NCBI RefSeq assembly: GCF_002022415.1
Contig: NZ_MUBG01000001.1
Span: forward strand, 496,001 to 560,000
Length of the DNA: 64,000 bases
Origin: Bartonella sp. WD12.1
GTDB lineage: Bacteria > Pseudomonadota > Alphaproteobacteria > Rhizobiales > Rhizobiaceae
Reading direction: 5' to 3'
In this document: in pieces, positions 19,587-30,225 of the stretch
How positions within the stretch are numbered: position 1 is the stretch's first letter
Layout: every line of letters begins with the position of its first letter
Notes under the pieces: model-generated
Databases searched by the model: none
What the model was told of the DNA's origin: nothing
The model's input: only the letters and a program-made list of their open reading frames with translations
Position numbers and translations under genes: made by a program

Positions 19587-21263
19587 ATGACACAACAACT
19601 TATAGAAAATGATTTTCGGATTGCAGTTGCCCAATTAAATCCTGTTATTGGTGATGTTGAAGGAAATTTTGCTCTCGCAATAATGGCCCATCAGAAAGCT
19701 CAAGAGCAAGGTGCTGACCTTGTATTATTAACCGAGCTTTTTATAAGTGCTTATCCACCGGAAGATCTTGTGCTTAAACCTGCTTTTATAAAGGCATGTG
19801 AAAATGCTGTGCAGAAATTAGCCAAAGTGACAGAAAATGGACCAGGTATTGTTATTGGTGTTCCACTAAGACGTGATGATGCTATTTATAACGGTGTTAT
19901 GCTCCTTAACAATGGGCAAATAGTTGCTGAACGCTTAAAGTTTGATTTGCCTAATTATGCTGAATTTGACGAAAAGCGCGTATTTTCTTCTGATTCGTGT
20001 CTTGAGCCTATTGTTTACCGTGGAGTAACACTCGGGATTGTGATCTGTGAAGATATTTGGAGTGATTCTTCTATTTGTGCACAGCTTAGCAATAAAGGAG
20101 CTGAGATTATTCTTGTTCCTAATGGATCTCCTTATAAGCGTCATAAAACACTCAAACGTTTAGATATTGTTCAAGCGCAAGCTATCCAATCGGGTGTGCC
20201 GATTATTTATGCTAATCAAGTTGGTGGTCAAGATGAGTTAGTTTTTGATGGAGGATCTTTTGCATTGAATGGACAAGGCAAAATGGCATTTCAGATGAAA
20301 CATTTTGAGGACCATATTGCTTTAAGTCACTGGCAACGACAATCTATCGGATGGCAATGTATTTCTGGTCCTAATGAAGAACTTTTAAGTGGACTAGCTG
20401 CTGATTATCAAGCTTGCGTTTTAGGTTTAAGAGATTATGTTAACAAAAACTATTTTCAAGATGTTATTCTTGGTCTTTCAGGGGGTATTGATTCCGCACT
20501 TTGCGCAACAATGGCAGTAGATGCTCTTGGAGCAGAAAGAGTTCGCACTGTAATGATGCCTTATCATTATACTTCACAAGAATCGTTGAGAGATGCTGAA
20601 AATTGCGCGCGTTTTTTAGGGTGTCATTACGAGGTTATACCAATTATTCAACCTGTTGAGGGCTTTTTAAATGCACTAGCACCTGTTTTTTCACAGTTGA
20701 AGCCTGATCTTACAGAAGAAAATCTTCAAAGTCGTACGCGTGGAACTATTTTAATGGCTCTTTCGAATAAATTTGGTTCAATGGTGATTACAACAGGTAA
20801 TAAGTCAGAAATGGCAGTTGGATATGCGACACTTTACGGTGATATGAACGGTGGTTTTAACCCTATTAAAGATATTTATAAAATGCAGGTCTATGCATTG
20901 GCAAAATGGCGTAATAAAAATCACTTGCAAAATTTATTAGGGGCAAAAGGAGCTGTTATCCCATCTAATATTATCATGAAAGCACCTTCCGCGGAGTTAC
21001 GGGAAAATCAGAAAGATGAAGATTCTCTTCCTCCTTATCCTATTTTAGATGATATTTTACAATCTCTTGTGGAAGATGATATGAGTGTTGGTGAGATTGT
21101 TCAATGTGGGCATTTACGAGAAACGGTTGAGAAAGTTGAACACTTGCTTTATTTAGCTGAATATAAAAGGCGACAGTCCGCACCTGGTGTGAAAATCAGT
21201 TGTAAAAGCTTCGGACGTGACCGTCGTTATCCTATTATCAATCGTTTTCGCGATAAAAGTTGA
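19587..21263 (+). CDS. nadE: Glutamine-dependent NAD(+) synthetase
   Basis: NadE amidates nicotinate adenine dinucleotide to NAD using glutamine. The 558-residue protein has two domains. The N-terminal nitrilase-type glutaminase (about 1-265) has the Glu/Lys/Cys triad in [22 protein letters not shown] and ICEDIW. The C-terminal synthetase has the PP-loop [12 protein letters not shown]. Both catalytic halves look intact. The NAD kinase at 24278-25051 uses its product. Confidence 0.95.
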   Translation: MTQQLIENDFRIAVAQLNPVIGDVEGNFALAIMAHQKAQEQGADLVLLTELFISAYPPEDLVLKPAFIKACENAVQKLAKVTENGPGIVIGVPLRRDDAIYNGVMLLNNGQIVAERLKFDLPNYAEFDEKRVFSSDSCLEPIVYRGVTLGIVICEDIWSDSSICAQLSNKGAEIILVPNGSPYKRHKTLKRLDIVQAQAIQSGVPIIYANQVGGQDELVFDGGSFALNGQGKMAFQMKHFEDHIALSHWQRQSIGWQCISGPNEELLSGLAADYQACVLGLRDYVNKNYFQDVILGLSGGIDSALCATMAVDALGAERVRTVMMPYHYTSQESLRDAENCARFLGCHYEVIPIIQPVEGFLNALAPVFSQLKPDLTEENLQSRTRGTILMALSNKFGSMVITTGNKSEMAVGYATLYGDMNGGFNPIKDIYKMQVYALAKWRNKNHLQNLLGAKGAVIPSNIIMKAPSAELRENQKDEDSLPPYPILDDILQSLVEDDMSVGEIVQCGHLRETVEKVEHLLYLAEYKRRQSAPGVKISCKSFGRDRRYPIINRFRDKS

Positions 21264-21273
21264 GCATTGTTTA

Positions 21274-22656
21274 ATGATAAAAGTTCGTTTTGCCCCATCT
21301 CCAACAGGTTATATTCATATTGGCAATGCCCGTATTGCTTTATTTAACTGGCTTTATGCGCAAGCATGTAATGGCACATTTGTTTTACGCTATGACGATA
21401 CAGATGTTGAACGTTCTAAACAAGAATATATTGATGGTATTATGGTTGATCTTGAGTGGCTTAGTATTAGGCCAGATGAAATTCATTATCAATCTAAACG
21501 ATTTAATCGATATGATGAGGTTACAGAAACTCTTAAACAACGTGGTCTTCTTTACCCCTGTTATGAAACGGCGGAAGAATTAAATCGGCGCCGAAAAATC
21601 CAACTTTCGCGCAAGCTGCCTCCTGTTTATAATCGTGATGCGTTAAAGTTGACCCCAGAAGATAAAAGAAACTTTGAATCTCAAGGTCGTAAACCCCATT
21701 GGCGTTTTCTTTTACCCAATTTTGAAAATGATCCATTTCAAACAAAGCGGACAGAAATTCATTGGGATGATCTTGTAAAGGGAAAACAGCTGATTGATTT
21801 AGCTTCTATCTCAGATCCCGTTTTAATTCGTGAGGATGGGAGCTATCTTTATACACTGCCTTCTGTAGTGGATGATGTAGATATGGCTATTACACATGTT
21901 ATTCGTGGTGATGATCATATTACCAATACAGGTGCACAGATTGCTATTTTTAAAGCTCTCGGTGTAAAGCCACCGATTTTAGGGCATATTAATTTGTTGA
22001 CTACGATTTCAGGAAAAGGGCTTTCAAAACGTAACAATGACCTTTCTGTTCGTTCTTTACGACAAGAAGGGTTTGAATCTATGGCTGTTCAATGCCTTTC
22101 TGTTTTGACTGGAACATCACAAAATGTGCAGATTTATCCTAATCAGGCTACTCTTTTAGAGCATTTTGATCTCCAAAACACATCAAAATCAGCCGCAAAA
22201 TTTGATTCTGTTGATCTCCTTTCTCTAAATAGTCATCTTGTTCATGAGTTGACGTATGAGGATGTCAAAGAACGGCTTGAGAAGCTTTCTATTGATGGAG
22301 AAAAGGTAGAAGAGTTTTGGAATGCGATAAGAAACAATATTGATAAAGTGAATGATGCAGCTTTATGGTGGACAATTATTCATGGTGATATGCATGATGG
22401 TCAAAATTTCAAGGCGATTTCTTCTGAAGATCACGCATTTGTACGTCAATCCGTTGATTTGTTACCGAAAGGTGTATTAAATGATGCAAGCTGGGAAGTT
22501 TGGACAACAGCATTAAAAGAGAAAACAGGCCGTAAAGGGAAAGCTTTATTTATGCCATTGCGTCAGGCGCTTACTGGAATGGAACATGGTCCTGAAATGG
22601 GTAAACTTTTGCAGCTTTTAGGGCGTGAAAAAGTCGTAAATAGATTGACTGTTTAA
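21274..22656 (+). CDS. gltX2: Glutamyl-tRNA synthetase 2 (divergent paralogue)
   Basis: This is a second class I GluRS of 460 residues. It has HIGH as YIHIGNAR and a deviating KMSKS region, [10 protein letters not shown], where the first copy has KLSKRHG. The ATG at 21274 fits the family start [17 protein letters not shown]; longer forms would run into nadE. It begins 10 nt after the nadE stop, so the two are probably cotranscribed. In organisms with two GluRS, one may be specialised towards tRNA(Gln). Which copy does so cannot be read from sequence. Confidence 0.92.
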   Translation: MIKVRFAPSPTGYIHIGNARIALFNWLYAQACNGTFVLRYDDTDVERSKQEYIDGIMVDLEWLSIRPDEIHYQSKRFNRYDEVTETLKQRGLLYPCYETAEELNRRRKIQLSRKLPPVYNRDALKLTPEDKRNFESQGRKPHWRFLLPNFENDPFQTKRTEIHWDDLVKGKQLIDLASISDPVLIREDGSYLYTLPSVVDDVDMAITHVIRGDDHITNTGAQIAIFKALGVKPPILGHINLLTTISGKGLSKRNNDLSVRSLRQEGFESMAVQCLSVLTGTSQNVQIYPNQATLLEHFDLQNTSKSAAKFDSVDLLSLNSHLVHELTYEDVKERLEKLSIDGEKVEEFWNAIRNNIDKVNDAALWWTIIHGDMHDGQNFKAISSEDHAFVRQSVDLLPKGVLNDASWEVWTTALKEKTGRKGKALFMPLRQALTGMEHGPEMGKLLQLLGREKVVNRLTV

Positions 22657-22732
22657 AAAAATCATTCAGTAAAGAACAATTTAAAAATATTTTATCGATC
22701 TTATCGTTATTCTCAATAATCAGATTTGTGAT

Positions 22733-24136
22733 TTAAGAGCGGGTTTTTATGAGCATAAATGCTGGGATATCGGTACCAAACCCAAGGGGAGTATGATTTT
22801 GATCTTTCTCTGAATGGGATAGCTTGGATGAATTTACTTTATTTTTTGTAGTTTCACTATGAAATGTTTTATCTTCTTTTGATGCTTTTTTAGTGTGATC
22901 AGTGTGTTTTTTAGGGGTGGATTTCTTTGAAAGTTTTGCAGATTTTGTTTTTACAATAGAGTCATTTGTCTGATCACTGATAGATAAAGTAGAAAGATCT
23001 CCATTGAGCCATTCAATTTTTTCTTTACTTATTTTTTCAATAGCACTGATGTATTTTTGGTCATCGTGTGTAACAATGGTAAAAGCTTTTCCACTACGCT
23101 TTGCACGTCCTGTACGGCCAATCCGATGAATATAATCTTCAGCATGTGTTGGTACATCATAGTTGAAAACATGACTGACATCTGGGATATCAAGCCCACG
23201 GGCGGCAACGTCAGAAGCAACAAGAAGTGTGAGTTTATTGTCTTTAAAATCAGCTAATGTATTCATGCGTGAGTGCTGATCCATATCACCATGAAGTGCA
23301 CCTACACTAAAATTGTATTTGGTAAGTGATCTAAAAAGCTCAGAAATATCTTTTTTCCGATTGCAGAAAATAATAGCATTTTTAAGTTCATTACCTTCAT
23401 TATGAATAAGTTCTCGCAAAACAGCTCTTTTATCCCATGCTTTGCTTCCAGATTTAACAAGACGTTGCGTAATTGTTGTAGCTGTTGATGATGCTTTTGT
23501 AACTTCAACACAGATGGGTGAATGTAAAAATTGCTCTGTCAATTTTGTAATTTCTGGTGCCATTGTTGCTGAGAAAAACAAAGTTTGACGGGTAAACGGA
23601 GTTAGTTTGCAAATGCGTTCAATATCAGGAATAAAACCCATATCTAACATACGATCGGCTTCATCAATGACAAGAATTTCAGTACCTATCAAAAGCAATT
23701 TACCACGTTCAAAATGATCAAGAAGACGTCCTGGTGTTGCTATAAGAACATCAGCACCCTGTTCAAGTTTGCGATTTTGATCTTCAAAAGAAACTCCACC
23801 AATTAAAAGAACGACATTTAAACGATGATTCACTCCATATTTATCGAAATTTTCTTGAACTTGAGCTGCAAGCTCTCGCGTTGGCTCTAATATAAGAGTA
23901 CGGGGCATTCTTGCTCTTGCACGGCCTTTTTCCAGTAATGTAAGCATAGGGAGCACAAATGAGGCTGTTTTCCCAGTGCCTGTCTGAGCGATCCCAAGCA
24001 CGTCTTTACGTTGAAGCACATAAGGAATTGTTTCACTTTGAATAGGTGTTGGAGTCGTATATCCTGCTGATCTTACAGCTTTAATAACTTTTTCGGAAAG
24101 GCCTAAATCGTCAAAACTGTTCAAAGGTAGTGTCAT
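22733..24136 (-). CDS. rhlE: DEAD-box RNA helicase, RhlE type
   Basis: This is an ATP-dependent RNA helicase of 467 residues. The two RecA domains (about 1-375) show the Q motif, AQTGTGKT (motif I), PTRELAAQ (Ia), VIDEADRMLDMGF (II), SAT (III), ARGLDIPDVSHV (V) and HRIGRTGRAKR (VI). The C-terminal 80 residues form a Lys/Ser/Thr-rich disordered tail typical of RhlE/RNA-binding extensions. It is convergent with gltX2. Likely roles are ribosome assembly or mRNA turnover, inferred from the family. Confidence 0.92.
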   Translation of the reverse strand: MTLPLNSFDDLGLSEKVIKAVRSAGYTTPTPIQSETIPYVLQRKDVLGIAQTGTGKTASFVLPMLTLLEKGRARARMPRTLILEPTRELAAQVQENFDKYGVNHRLNVVLLIGGVSFEDQNRKLEQGADVLIATPGRLLDHFERGKLLLIGTEILVIDEADRMLDMGFIPDIERICKLTPFTRQTLFFSATMAPEITKLTEQFLHSPICVEVTKASSTATTITQRLVKSGSKAWDKRAVLRELIHNEGNELKNAIIFCNRKKDISELFRSLTKYNFSVGALHGDMDQHSRMNTLADFKDNKLTLLVASDVAARGLDIPDVSHVFNYDVPTHAEDYIHRIGRTGRAKRSGKAFTIVTHDDQKYISAIEKISKEKIEWLNGDLSTLSISDQTNDSIVKTKSAKLSKKSTPKKHTDHTKKASKEDKTFHSETTKNKVNSSKLSHSEKDQNHTPLGFGTDIPAFMLIKTRS

Positions 24137-24277
24137 TTTTCTATCGATTGTTCTGCAATTTTAACCTAGTTAGTTAGGTTGGTTCGCATCCCATGTTATT
24201 GAAAAGGGGTAAGATGCATTTGCAAAAAAGTCAACTGTAACTACTCTATATGTATAAGAAAACAACGATAAAAATAA

Positions 24278-25051
24278 TTAATAACGAAATTGTTCTGATA
24301 AAATACGTTCATCCCATGAATGGTCAGGGTCAAAAAGGATAGAGGCTGTTATTTCTGAAGCTGATGAAATAATAACTGAATGAACAGATTTGACTTCCAC
24401 ATTATCAGCAGCAGCATTTACAGGGCGTTTGTTTGCTTCGAGCATATCAAAACGTACTGTCACCGTATTGGGAAGTAATGCTCCATGCCAGCGCCGAGGG
24501 CGAAAAGGGCTAACAGGGGTGAGGGCCATAAGAGGGGCCATGAGAGGCAAAATGGGACCTTGTACTGACAAATTATATGCGGTAGATCCTGCTGGTGTGG
24601 CAACAAGGATACCATCACAATTTAATTGTTCCATGCGCACTTTATTATCAATACTGATACGAATCTTAGCAGCTTGATAAGATTGACGAAATAAGGATAC
24701 TTCATTAATTGCAAGTGCTTCAATATGTTGTTGACATTCAGTATTTGCAATCATGCGTAGGGGATGAATTTCTTTTTTATGCGCAGTAGCAATGCGGATT
24801 GGCAATTTCTGCTCATGAAATTCATTCATAAGGAATCCTATTGAACCTCGATTCATGCCATAAATAGGTTTTCCAGTATTCATAACATCTCGTACCGCTC
24901 GTAACATTGTTCCATCACCGCCGAGTGCAACAACTACATCACTTTCTTCAAGAGAAGAATGGCCATAAATAGAAATTAATTTATTGGTAGCTTTGATGGT
25001 TTCTTCAGTTTCAGCAGAAATGAAATGAAAGCGGCTTGGTAATGACGGCAT
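24278..25051 (-). CDS. nadK: NAD kinase
   Basis: NadK phosphorylates NAD to NADP. The 257-residue protein matches the short alphaproteobacterial form. The GGDG motif lies in VVALGGDGTMLRAV (about residue 45), followed by GMNRGSIGFLMN and the sugar-binding CDGILVATPAGSTAYNLSVQGPI region. It lies upstream of rhlE on the same strand with a gap of about 140 nt. Confidence 0.94.
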   Translation of the reverse strand: MPSLPSRFHFISAETEETIKATNKLISIYGHSSLEESDVVVALGGDGTMLRAVRDVMNTGKPIYGMNRGSIGFLMNEFHEQKLPIRIATAHKKEIHPLRMIANTECQQHIEALAINEVSLFRQSYQAAKIRISIDNKVRMEQLNCDGILVATPAGSTAYNLSVQGPILPLMAPLMALTPVSPFRPRRWHGALLPNTVTVRFDMLEANKRPVNAAADNVEVKSVHSVIISSASEITASILFDPDHSWDERILSEQFRY

Positions 25052-25276
25052 TGAGAATTGTCCTGATATTTGCGGTCTATTTTTAATGTATTTTTTAGAA
25101 TTTGGAAGTTTTATATAAGAACCATTTTTGCAAAAAGAAGGAATTTTGTATGAAAAGTTAATCTATTGTGGGACAATATTTTTCTTTTTGCAATTTTTTT
25201 CAAAATGGCAATTCATCATTGAAGCTGAGAGCATGATCAGTTAAAAGGCCTCAATTGGTTTTAAAACAGTTTTTTG

Positions 25277-25353
25277 GCACCCGTAGCTCAGTTGGATAGA
25301 GCGCTGCCCTCCGAAGGCAGAGGTCACAGATTCGAATTCTGTCGGGTGCACCA
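25277..25353 (+). tRNA. tRNA-Arg (anticodon CCG)
   Basis: The cloverleaf is complete: acceptor GCACCCG pairs with CGGGTGC, the anticodon stem is CTGCC/GGCAG with loop CTCCGAA (anticodon CCG at 25311-25313), and the T arm contains TTCGAAT. The 3' CCA is encoded at 25351-25353. It decodes CGG. It stands alone, with long AT-rich sequence downstream. Confidence 0.97.
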
Positions 25354-26000
25354 AACTTTTTCAATACTATTTTGAATATCATTTAAATGATATACCGTTA
25401 GTTTATGTACTTAAATAAAAATTGAACAGCCGATGCTTAAAAATATAAAGAAATTTTTCTTTATTGTGTGCTTGTTATTTTATTAAAGGCTCAGCAGAGT
25501 TTTTATTTATAAAGTTTTGAAGCTTTTGTATCTGCAAAATATCTAAAATATGATACTTCACAGAACTATATTAATAGATAAATTATTCTAATAATATTTT
25601 TGTTAAAATTAATATTCATTAGCAAAATAGCAGATTAGTTTAGTGTATTAGAGCACCATTTTACAATTGATGACGCTATTTTATATATTTGCTATCATCA
25701 AATTAATTATAAAACTAGCTAAGATATTCTAATCTAATGCAACAGTTCTCGTTACTGTAGTTAGTTTCTAACTTCAAACAATTATCTTTATTTACGCAGC
25801 ATTTTATAGGCATATTTTATTATTGAGACGTTTAAAAATAATGCTTATAAATTAAGTATATTCACTATAATATTTGATATTAAATTTTAATGACCTAGTA
25901 TTATTTTTGCTGAAATAAATACAAACTGTATAAAGCTATGGTATTTTTCATAAGCGAGATGCTAATCTTACATTATACTAGATTAATAAGAAAGAAGATT
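25354..26000. other. AT-rich non-coding stretch downstream of tRNA-Arg
   Basis: This is about 650 bases with stops in all frames and no recognisable protein remnant, RNA gene or repeat. It ends at the broken hutH gene, so any hutH promoter would lie near its right end. Confidence 0.5.
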
Positions 26001-27538
26001 ATGACGATTATACTCAAGCCAGGAAAGGTAACACTTAGCGAACTTGAATCTGTTTATTAGGGTGGTAAAATAAGCAAACTTCATAAAGATATCCATCTAG
26101 CTATCAAGAAGGGAGCGGCACGCATTGCTGAAATTGCTGCGGGCAATAAACCAGTTTATGGCATTAATACCGGTTTTGGAAAGTTAGCTTCCGTTAAAAT
26201 TGATGTAGATGATGTGGTCATTTTACAGAGAAATCTTATTTTATCGCATTGTTGTGGTGTAGGGGCTACTTTAGCTGAAAATATTGTACGTTTGATAATG
26301 ACATTAAAGCTTATTTCGCTTGGGCGAGGGGTTTTTGTTGTTCGTCTGGAATTAGTGCATTTATTAGAAAATATGCTTAAAAAGAGAGTTATTCCCGTCA
26401 TTCCTGAAAAGGGATCAGTTGGCGCATTGGGTGATCTTGCACTACCTGCTCATGTGGCAGCTGTTATGATAGGTGAGGGAGAAGCGTTCTTTCAGAATAT
26501 TCGTATGAGTGGAGCAGCTGCTTTAGAAAAAGCAGGGTTATCGCCTATCGTTTTAGAAGCGAAAGAAGGTTTGGCTCTTATCAATGGCACTCAAACGTCA
26601 ACAGCACTTGCACTTGCAGGTCTTTTTCACGCTTATCGAGCATTGTGTGGAGGGATTCTTTCTAACGCAATGTCTACAGATGCCATTATGGGGTCAACGG
26701 CTCCATTTCATCCCGATATCCATATTTACGTGGTCATCATGGGCAAATTGTTATATCGCAAGCATTAGAAAAACTTATAGAAGGCTCAGGAATTCGGGTA
26801 AAGCATTTGCATGATGATAAACGTGTCCAAGATCCTTATTGTATACGTTGTCAACCACAAGTTATGGGTGCTTGTTTTGATATTCTTACAGCGGCGGCAA
26901 AAACACTGATTATTGAAGCAAATGCAGTAACAGATAATCCATTGATTTTAAGTAACGGTGCGGTTGTATCGGGTGGGAATTTCCATGCTGAACCTGTTGC
27001 TTTTGCTGCCGATCAGATTGCGCTTGCTTTATGCGAAATAGGCTCAATTTCTCAAAGGCGCATTGCTCTTATGGTTGATCCTGCAGTTTCTTATGGGCTT
27101 CCTGCTTTTTTAGTACAAAATGCGGGTCTTAATTCAGGTTTCATGATCGCTGAAGTAACAGCAGCTGCTTTAATGTCTGAAAATAAACAAATGGCACACC
27201 CCGCTTCGGTTGATTCAACACCAACTTCAGCAAATCAAGAAGATCATGTTTCAATGGCTTGTCATGGATCCAGTCGATTATTAGCTATGAGCGAAAATCT
27301 TTTTACTATTATTGGTATTGAAACACTTGTTGCAGCGCAGGGAATTGAATGCCGCGCTCCTCTAAAAACAAGTCCTTTATTGCAGTCTGTTATGGAGTAT
27401 TTACGTAAGAATATCATGACTCTTAAAGCGGACCGTTATATGGCTGTAGATCTTGAAAAGGTGCATATACTTGTAAGTGAGGGGCATTTATTATCTGTTT
27501 TACCGGAAACAGTTTTTCCGAAATTGGAGCTGGAATAA
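26001..27538 (+). pseudogene. hutH: Histidine ammonia-lyase, inactivated by several lesions
   Basis: HutH deaminates histidine to urocanate using an MIO group made from an Ala-Ser-Gly triad. The near full-length gene (512 residues if repaired) reads MTIILKPGKVTLSELESVY and then TAG at 26058-26060, where the family has Trp. The MIO triad is Ala-Leu-Gly at codons 142-144 (26424-26432), so Ser143 is lost, and the next residues are ALPAH where homologues have APLAH. Near 26721-26730 one T is missing, shifting HPDIH into an early stop; the correct frame ([15 protein letters not shown], then [19 protein letters not shown]) resumes to 27538. Three independent changes argue for true gene death rather than sequencing error. 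Confidence 0.93.
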
Positions 27539-27995
27539 TATTTATTTTGAGATTAAGCAAAGAAAAAACTCATTATTCTAAGGCTTCTCTTCATATAAGT
27601 TTGGTGTTAGATAATATATTTAACCAATTGAGTAAGCAGAGATGATTTATAAATTAAACGAGCATATTCGTTATTTCTGTGATTAGTTTATAATAATGTA
27701 ATGGCAGTACATTGAAAATATCATAAAAAAGGCATTATTTATTATCAATACTTCCTAAAACTTAAGAAAGCAAAAAGAATACAGTTTTTATTATGAACGG
27801 TACAAATTGCATCATATATAGTAATTATGCATTTTAGTCGTCATGATATTATATTTTTTATGAGATGAAAAAATAGAAATTTCAAAATCTTTCAGATCCA
27901 TTAAAGTTTTTTTTGCATTTCAGTAGGCTTGGGTGCTTGTTAGTCTGAAGACTGCACCTTTATAAAGATTATATAGCGTTTAAAAGAGGAACAAA
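27539..27995. other. Spacer between hutH pseudogene and permease
   Basis: This is about 460 AT-rich bases without a supported gene. Near 27930-27958 an imperfect dyad (GGTGC ... AGTCTGAAGACTGCACC) lies about 40 bases upstream of the permease start. It could be part of its leader but has no T run or known family resemblance. Confidence 0.4.
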
Positions 27996-29372
27996 ATGTC
28001 CATAAACCAACTTAAACAAGGTATGAATAAACGTCAGGTTATATTTTTAGCTTTCGGATCTGCTATTGGAACAGGCCTTTTTTACGGGTCTGCACAAGCA
28101 ATTAATCTTGCTGGTTCAAGTGTTCTTCTTGCATATTGTGTTGTGGGGTTAGCTGTTTTTATAGTGATGCGTGCTCTAGGTGAGATGATTATTCATAATC
28201 CTCTACCTGGTTCCTTTGCCCGTTATGCTGCAAATCACATATCACCTTTGGCTGGTTTTTTAACAGGGTGGACATATGTTTTTGAGATGATTCTTGCTGG
28301 TTTAGCTAATATCACAGTTTTTGCAACTTATATGGGTTTTTGGTATCCTAGTGTTTCTCCTTGGATCTGGACATTGAGCATTACACTTATCATTACTGGT
28401 ATTAATTTAGCAGCAGTAAAAGTATATGGTGAGTTAGAATTTTGGCTGTCTTCTATCAAAGTAATTGCTATTATTGTTATGATTGTTTTAGGGGTAGCAA
28501 TTATTGTATTTAATTGGAATATAGGCATGCAACCCACTGTTCATAATTTATGGCAAAATGGTGGTATATTTCCTAATGGGTGGTTTGGTTTTTTAGCTTG
28601 CTTTAGTGTCGTTGTTTTTTCTTTTGCTGGGGTAGAGATTGTCGGAGTAGCGGCTATGGAAACGCAAGATCCTAATAACACTATCTCAAAAATAATTAAT
28701 TCTGTTCTGATTCAGATTTTACTATTTTACGTTATGACTTTAACGGTTTTAATGATACTGTATCCTTGGAATAAAATTGGTCTTATGAATAGTCCTTTTG
28801 TTTCAATTTTTGAAAACCTTGGTATTTCTTCAGCAGCTAATATTCTTAACATTGTTGTTGTTACAGCAGCTATTTCAGCTCTTAATAGCCAAATGTATGG
28901 TGCTAGTCGCATGATTCATGGGTTATCACAAGAGGGCTATGCATTTAAGAAATTTCAATGTCTGTCAAAAAATGGTGTACCAATTTTTGTTATTTTACTG
29001 ATATTTATTGTATTTCTTTTTGGTGTTGTTCTTAACTATTTTTATCATGACCGACTTTTCTTTCTTATTGCGGCAATAGCAACATTTGCGATAGTTTTTG
29101 TTTGGGTAATGATTTTGCTTTCGCAAATTTTTATGCGGCTTAAAATGTCTAAGGAAGAGCAGCATAATCTAAAATTCCCAGTTCCATTTTGGCCAGTAGG
29201 ACCAATTTTTTCTATTTTATTTATGATTTTTATTTTCGTTTTGTTATGTTTTTTTAGTGATACACGACCAGTTTTAATCATAGGAGTGGCTTGGATTATT
29301 GGGCTTGTAGTTTGCTTTTATATACTTAAATTTTTAAATAAGAAAAATAGAAAAACTATCTGTAAAGATTGA
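27996..29372 (+). CDS. APC-superfamily amino-acid permease (AAT family, ProY/HutT-like)
   Basis: This is an inner-membrane proton-coupled amino-acid transporter of 458 residues with about 12 hydrophobic segments. The family hallmark at the N-terminus is intact: FGSAIGTGLFYGSAQAINLAGSS, then GEMIIHNPLPGSFARYA. AGAGGAAC precedes the ATG. It lies downstream of dead hutH, so histidine is a possible ancestral substrate, but AAT permeases for proline, histidine and other amino acids cannot be separated by eye. The frame is intact, so uptake may persist after loss of histidine breakdown. Confidence 0.85.
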   Translation: MSINQLKQGMNKRQVIFLAFGSAIGTGLFYGSAQAINLAGSSVLLAYCVVGLAVFIVMRALGEMIIHNPLPGSFARYAANHISPLAGFLTGWTYVFEMILAGLANITVFATYMGFWYPSVSPWIWTLSITLIITGINLAAVKVYGELEFWLSSIKVIAIIVMIVLGVAIIVFNWNIGMQPTVHNLWQNGGIFPNGWFGFLACFSVVVFSFAGVEIVGVAAMETQDPNNTISKIINSVLIQILLFYVMTLTVLMILYPWNKIGLMNSPFVSIFENLGISSAANILNIVVVTAAISALNSQMYGASRMIHGLSQEGYAFKKFQCLSKNGVPIFVILLIFIVFLFGVVLNYFYHDRLFFLIAAIATFAIVFVWVMILLSQIFMRLKMSKEEQHNLKFPVPFWPVGPIFSILFMIFIFVLLCFFSDTRPVLIIGVAWIIGLVVCFYILKFLNKKNRKTICKD

Positions 29373-29878
29373 ATTTTTACTCATTAATGACAAGGAACTT
29401 TTGCTATTTTGATAGATAATCATTGCAAACGCTGTAAATATTATAAGCATATTATCACTGATAAACTGAGTTTTAGTGATTAAGTGAGTAGAAAAATCTA
29501 CTCTATGAAAATTCTATATTACTAATAGAAATTATCAAATATGGTATATATGAAAGCATTTTTATGTATTAATAATAATCATTTAAGTGAAATTTTTACA
29601 AAATATTTTAAATAGCTGAGGAGGGTATAATTATTATTTATAAATTATAACCCTCATATAAATATATCAGACTTCGCATCTTAATTATTTTTGATTTCAA
29701 ACTAAGATAATTGGGTTAAATAAAAAGGAAAATCATTAATTACTACTTGAATTGTTATATTCAGCATACGTGCTTTCACAAGCTGTTGAAAATATTTTCA
29801 CCAGTCAGTTCAAGGAAATGTCAAAGACATTCATGTTCACATGTGCAGAACTTGTTTCTTACTATCAGAAGATAAAAG
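29373..29878. other. AT-rich stretch before the spanin cassette
   Basis: This is about 500 bases with no supported gene. A short frame near 29818-29907 (MSKTFMFTCAELVSYYQ...) ends in TAG and resembles nothing I recognise. It may be debris of a phage gene, since the spanin pair follows directly. Confidence 0.4.
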
Positions 29879-30001
29879 GTGATATGCTTGAAAAGCTTTG
29901 GAAATAGTCCAGTTCAGAGGGCTTTTGCGGCAATTATGGTTTTAGCAGCTTGTGTTGGTATTGCGTTTATTGCTCAACGTTTTTGGGAGCAACGGCTGTG
30001 A
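29879..30001 (+). CDS. Short single-span membrane protein upstream of the spanin pair (possible holin remnant)
   Basis: This is a 40-codon frame, open only from 29876, with GTG at 29879 (or TTG at 29888). It encodes a short head, SPVQRAFAA, one hydrophobic span (IMVLAACVGIAFIA) and a basic end (QRFWEQRL). Its TGA overlaps the GTG of the next gene (GTGA), a coupling typical of real phage lysis genes. An out-of-frame ATG at 29884 reads MLEKLWK and stops, so a frameshift near 29900 may have cut off the natural N-terminus. Function is unproven; holin-like or degenerate. Confidence 0.4.
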   Translation: MICLKSFGNSPVQRAFAAIMVLAACVGIAFIAQRFWEQRL

Positions 30002-30225
30002 TTTGGTGGGGAAAAAAATATTTGTTGATGGCGGCGGCGGCTTTTGCCGCTTTTTTTGTAACTTTAGCTAAGGTTTTTCGGTTTGGAAAGAAAGTTGAGC
30101 AACGCAAACGAACTGAGAAAACTTTAAAAATAGCTATAACACGGTTTGAAGTAGAAGATGAAGTTAACAAGAAAAGTGATGTGGATATACGCTCTGATCT
30201 TTCTGAGTGGGTGCGTAAAGAATGA
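29998..30225 (+). CDS. Putative phage-type inner-membrane spanin (Rz-like)
   Basis: This is a 75-residue protein starting at GTG 29998. It has one N-terminal membrane anchor (about 7-30, LLMAAAAFAAFFVTLA) followed by a charged helical periplasmic-type region (VEQRKRTEKTLKIAITRFEVEDEVNKK). This is the i-spanin layout. The start of a lipoprotein gene lies inside it in the +1 frame at 30158, the hallmark of Rz/Rz1 pairs. In phages the pair bridges and fuses the two membranes in the last step of lysis. No endolysin or structural genes are adjacent. The assignment rests on architecture, not on a remembered close homologue. Confidence 0.6.
   Translation: MIWWGKKYLLMAAAAFAAFFVTLAKVFRFGKKVEQRKRTEKTLKIAITRFEVEDEVNKKSDVDIRSDLSEWVRKE

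Noticed and set aside
24163..24180. Dyad AACCTA/TAGGTT upstream of rhlE
   Set aside because: Only six base pairs, no T run and no known operator; could occur by chance in AT-rich DNA.
27930..27958. Imperfect GGTGC...GCACC dyad upstream of the permease, considered as a riboswitch or terminator
   Set aside because: No T run, no match to a riboswitch class that I can recognise; too short to support a call.
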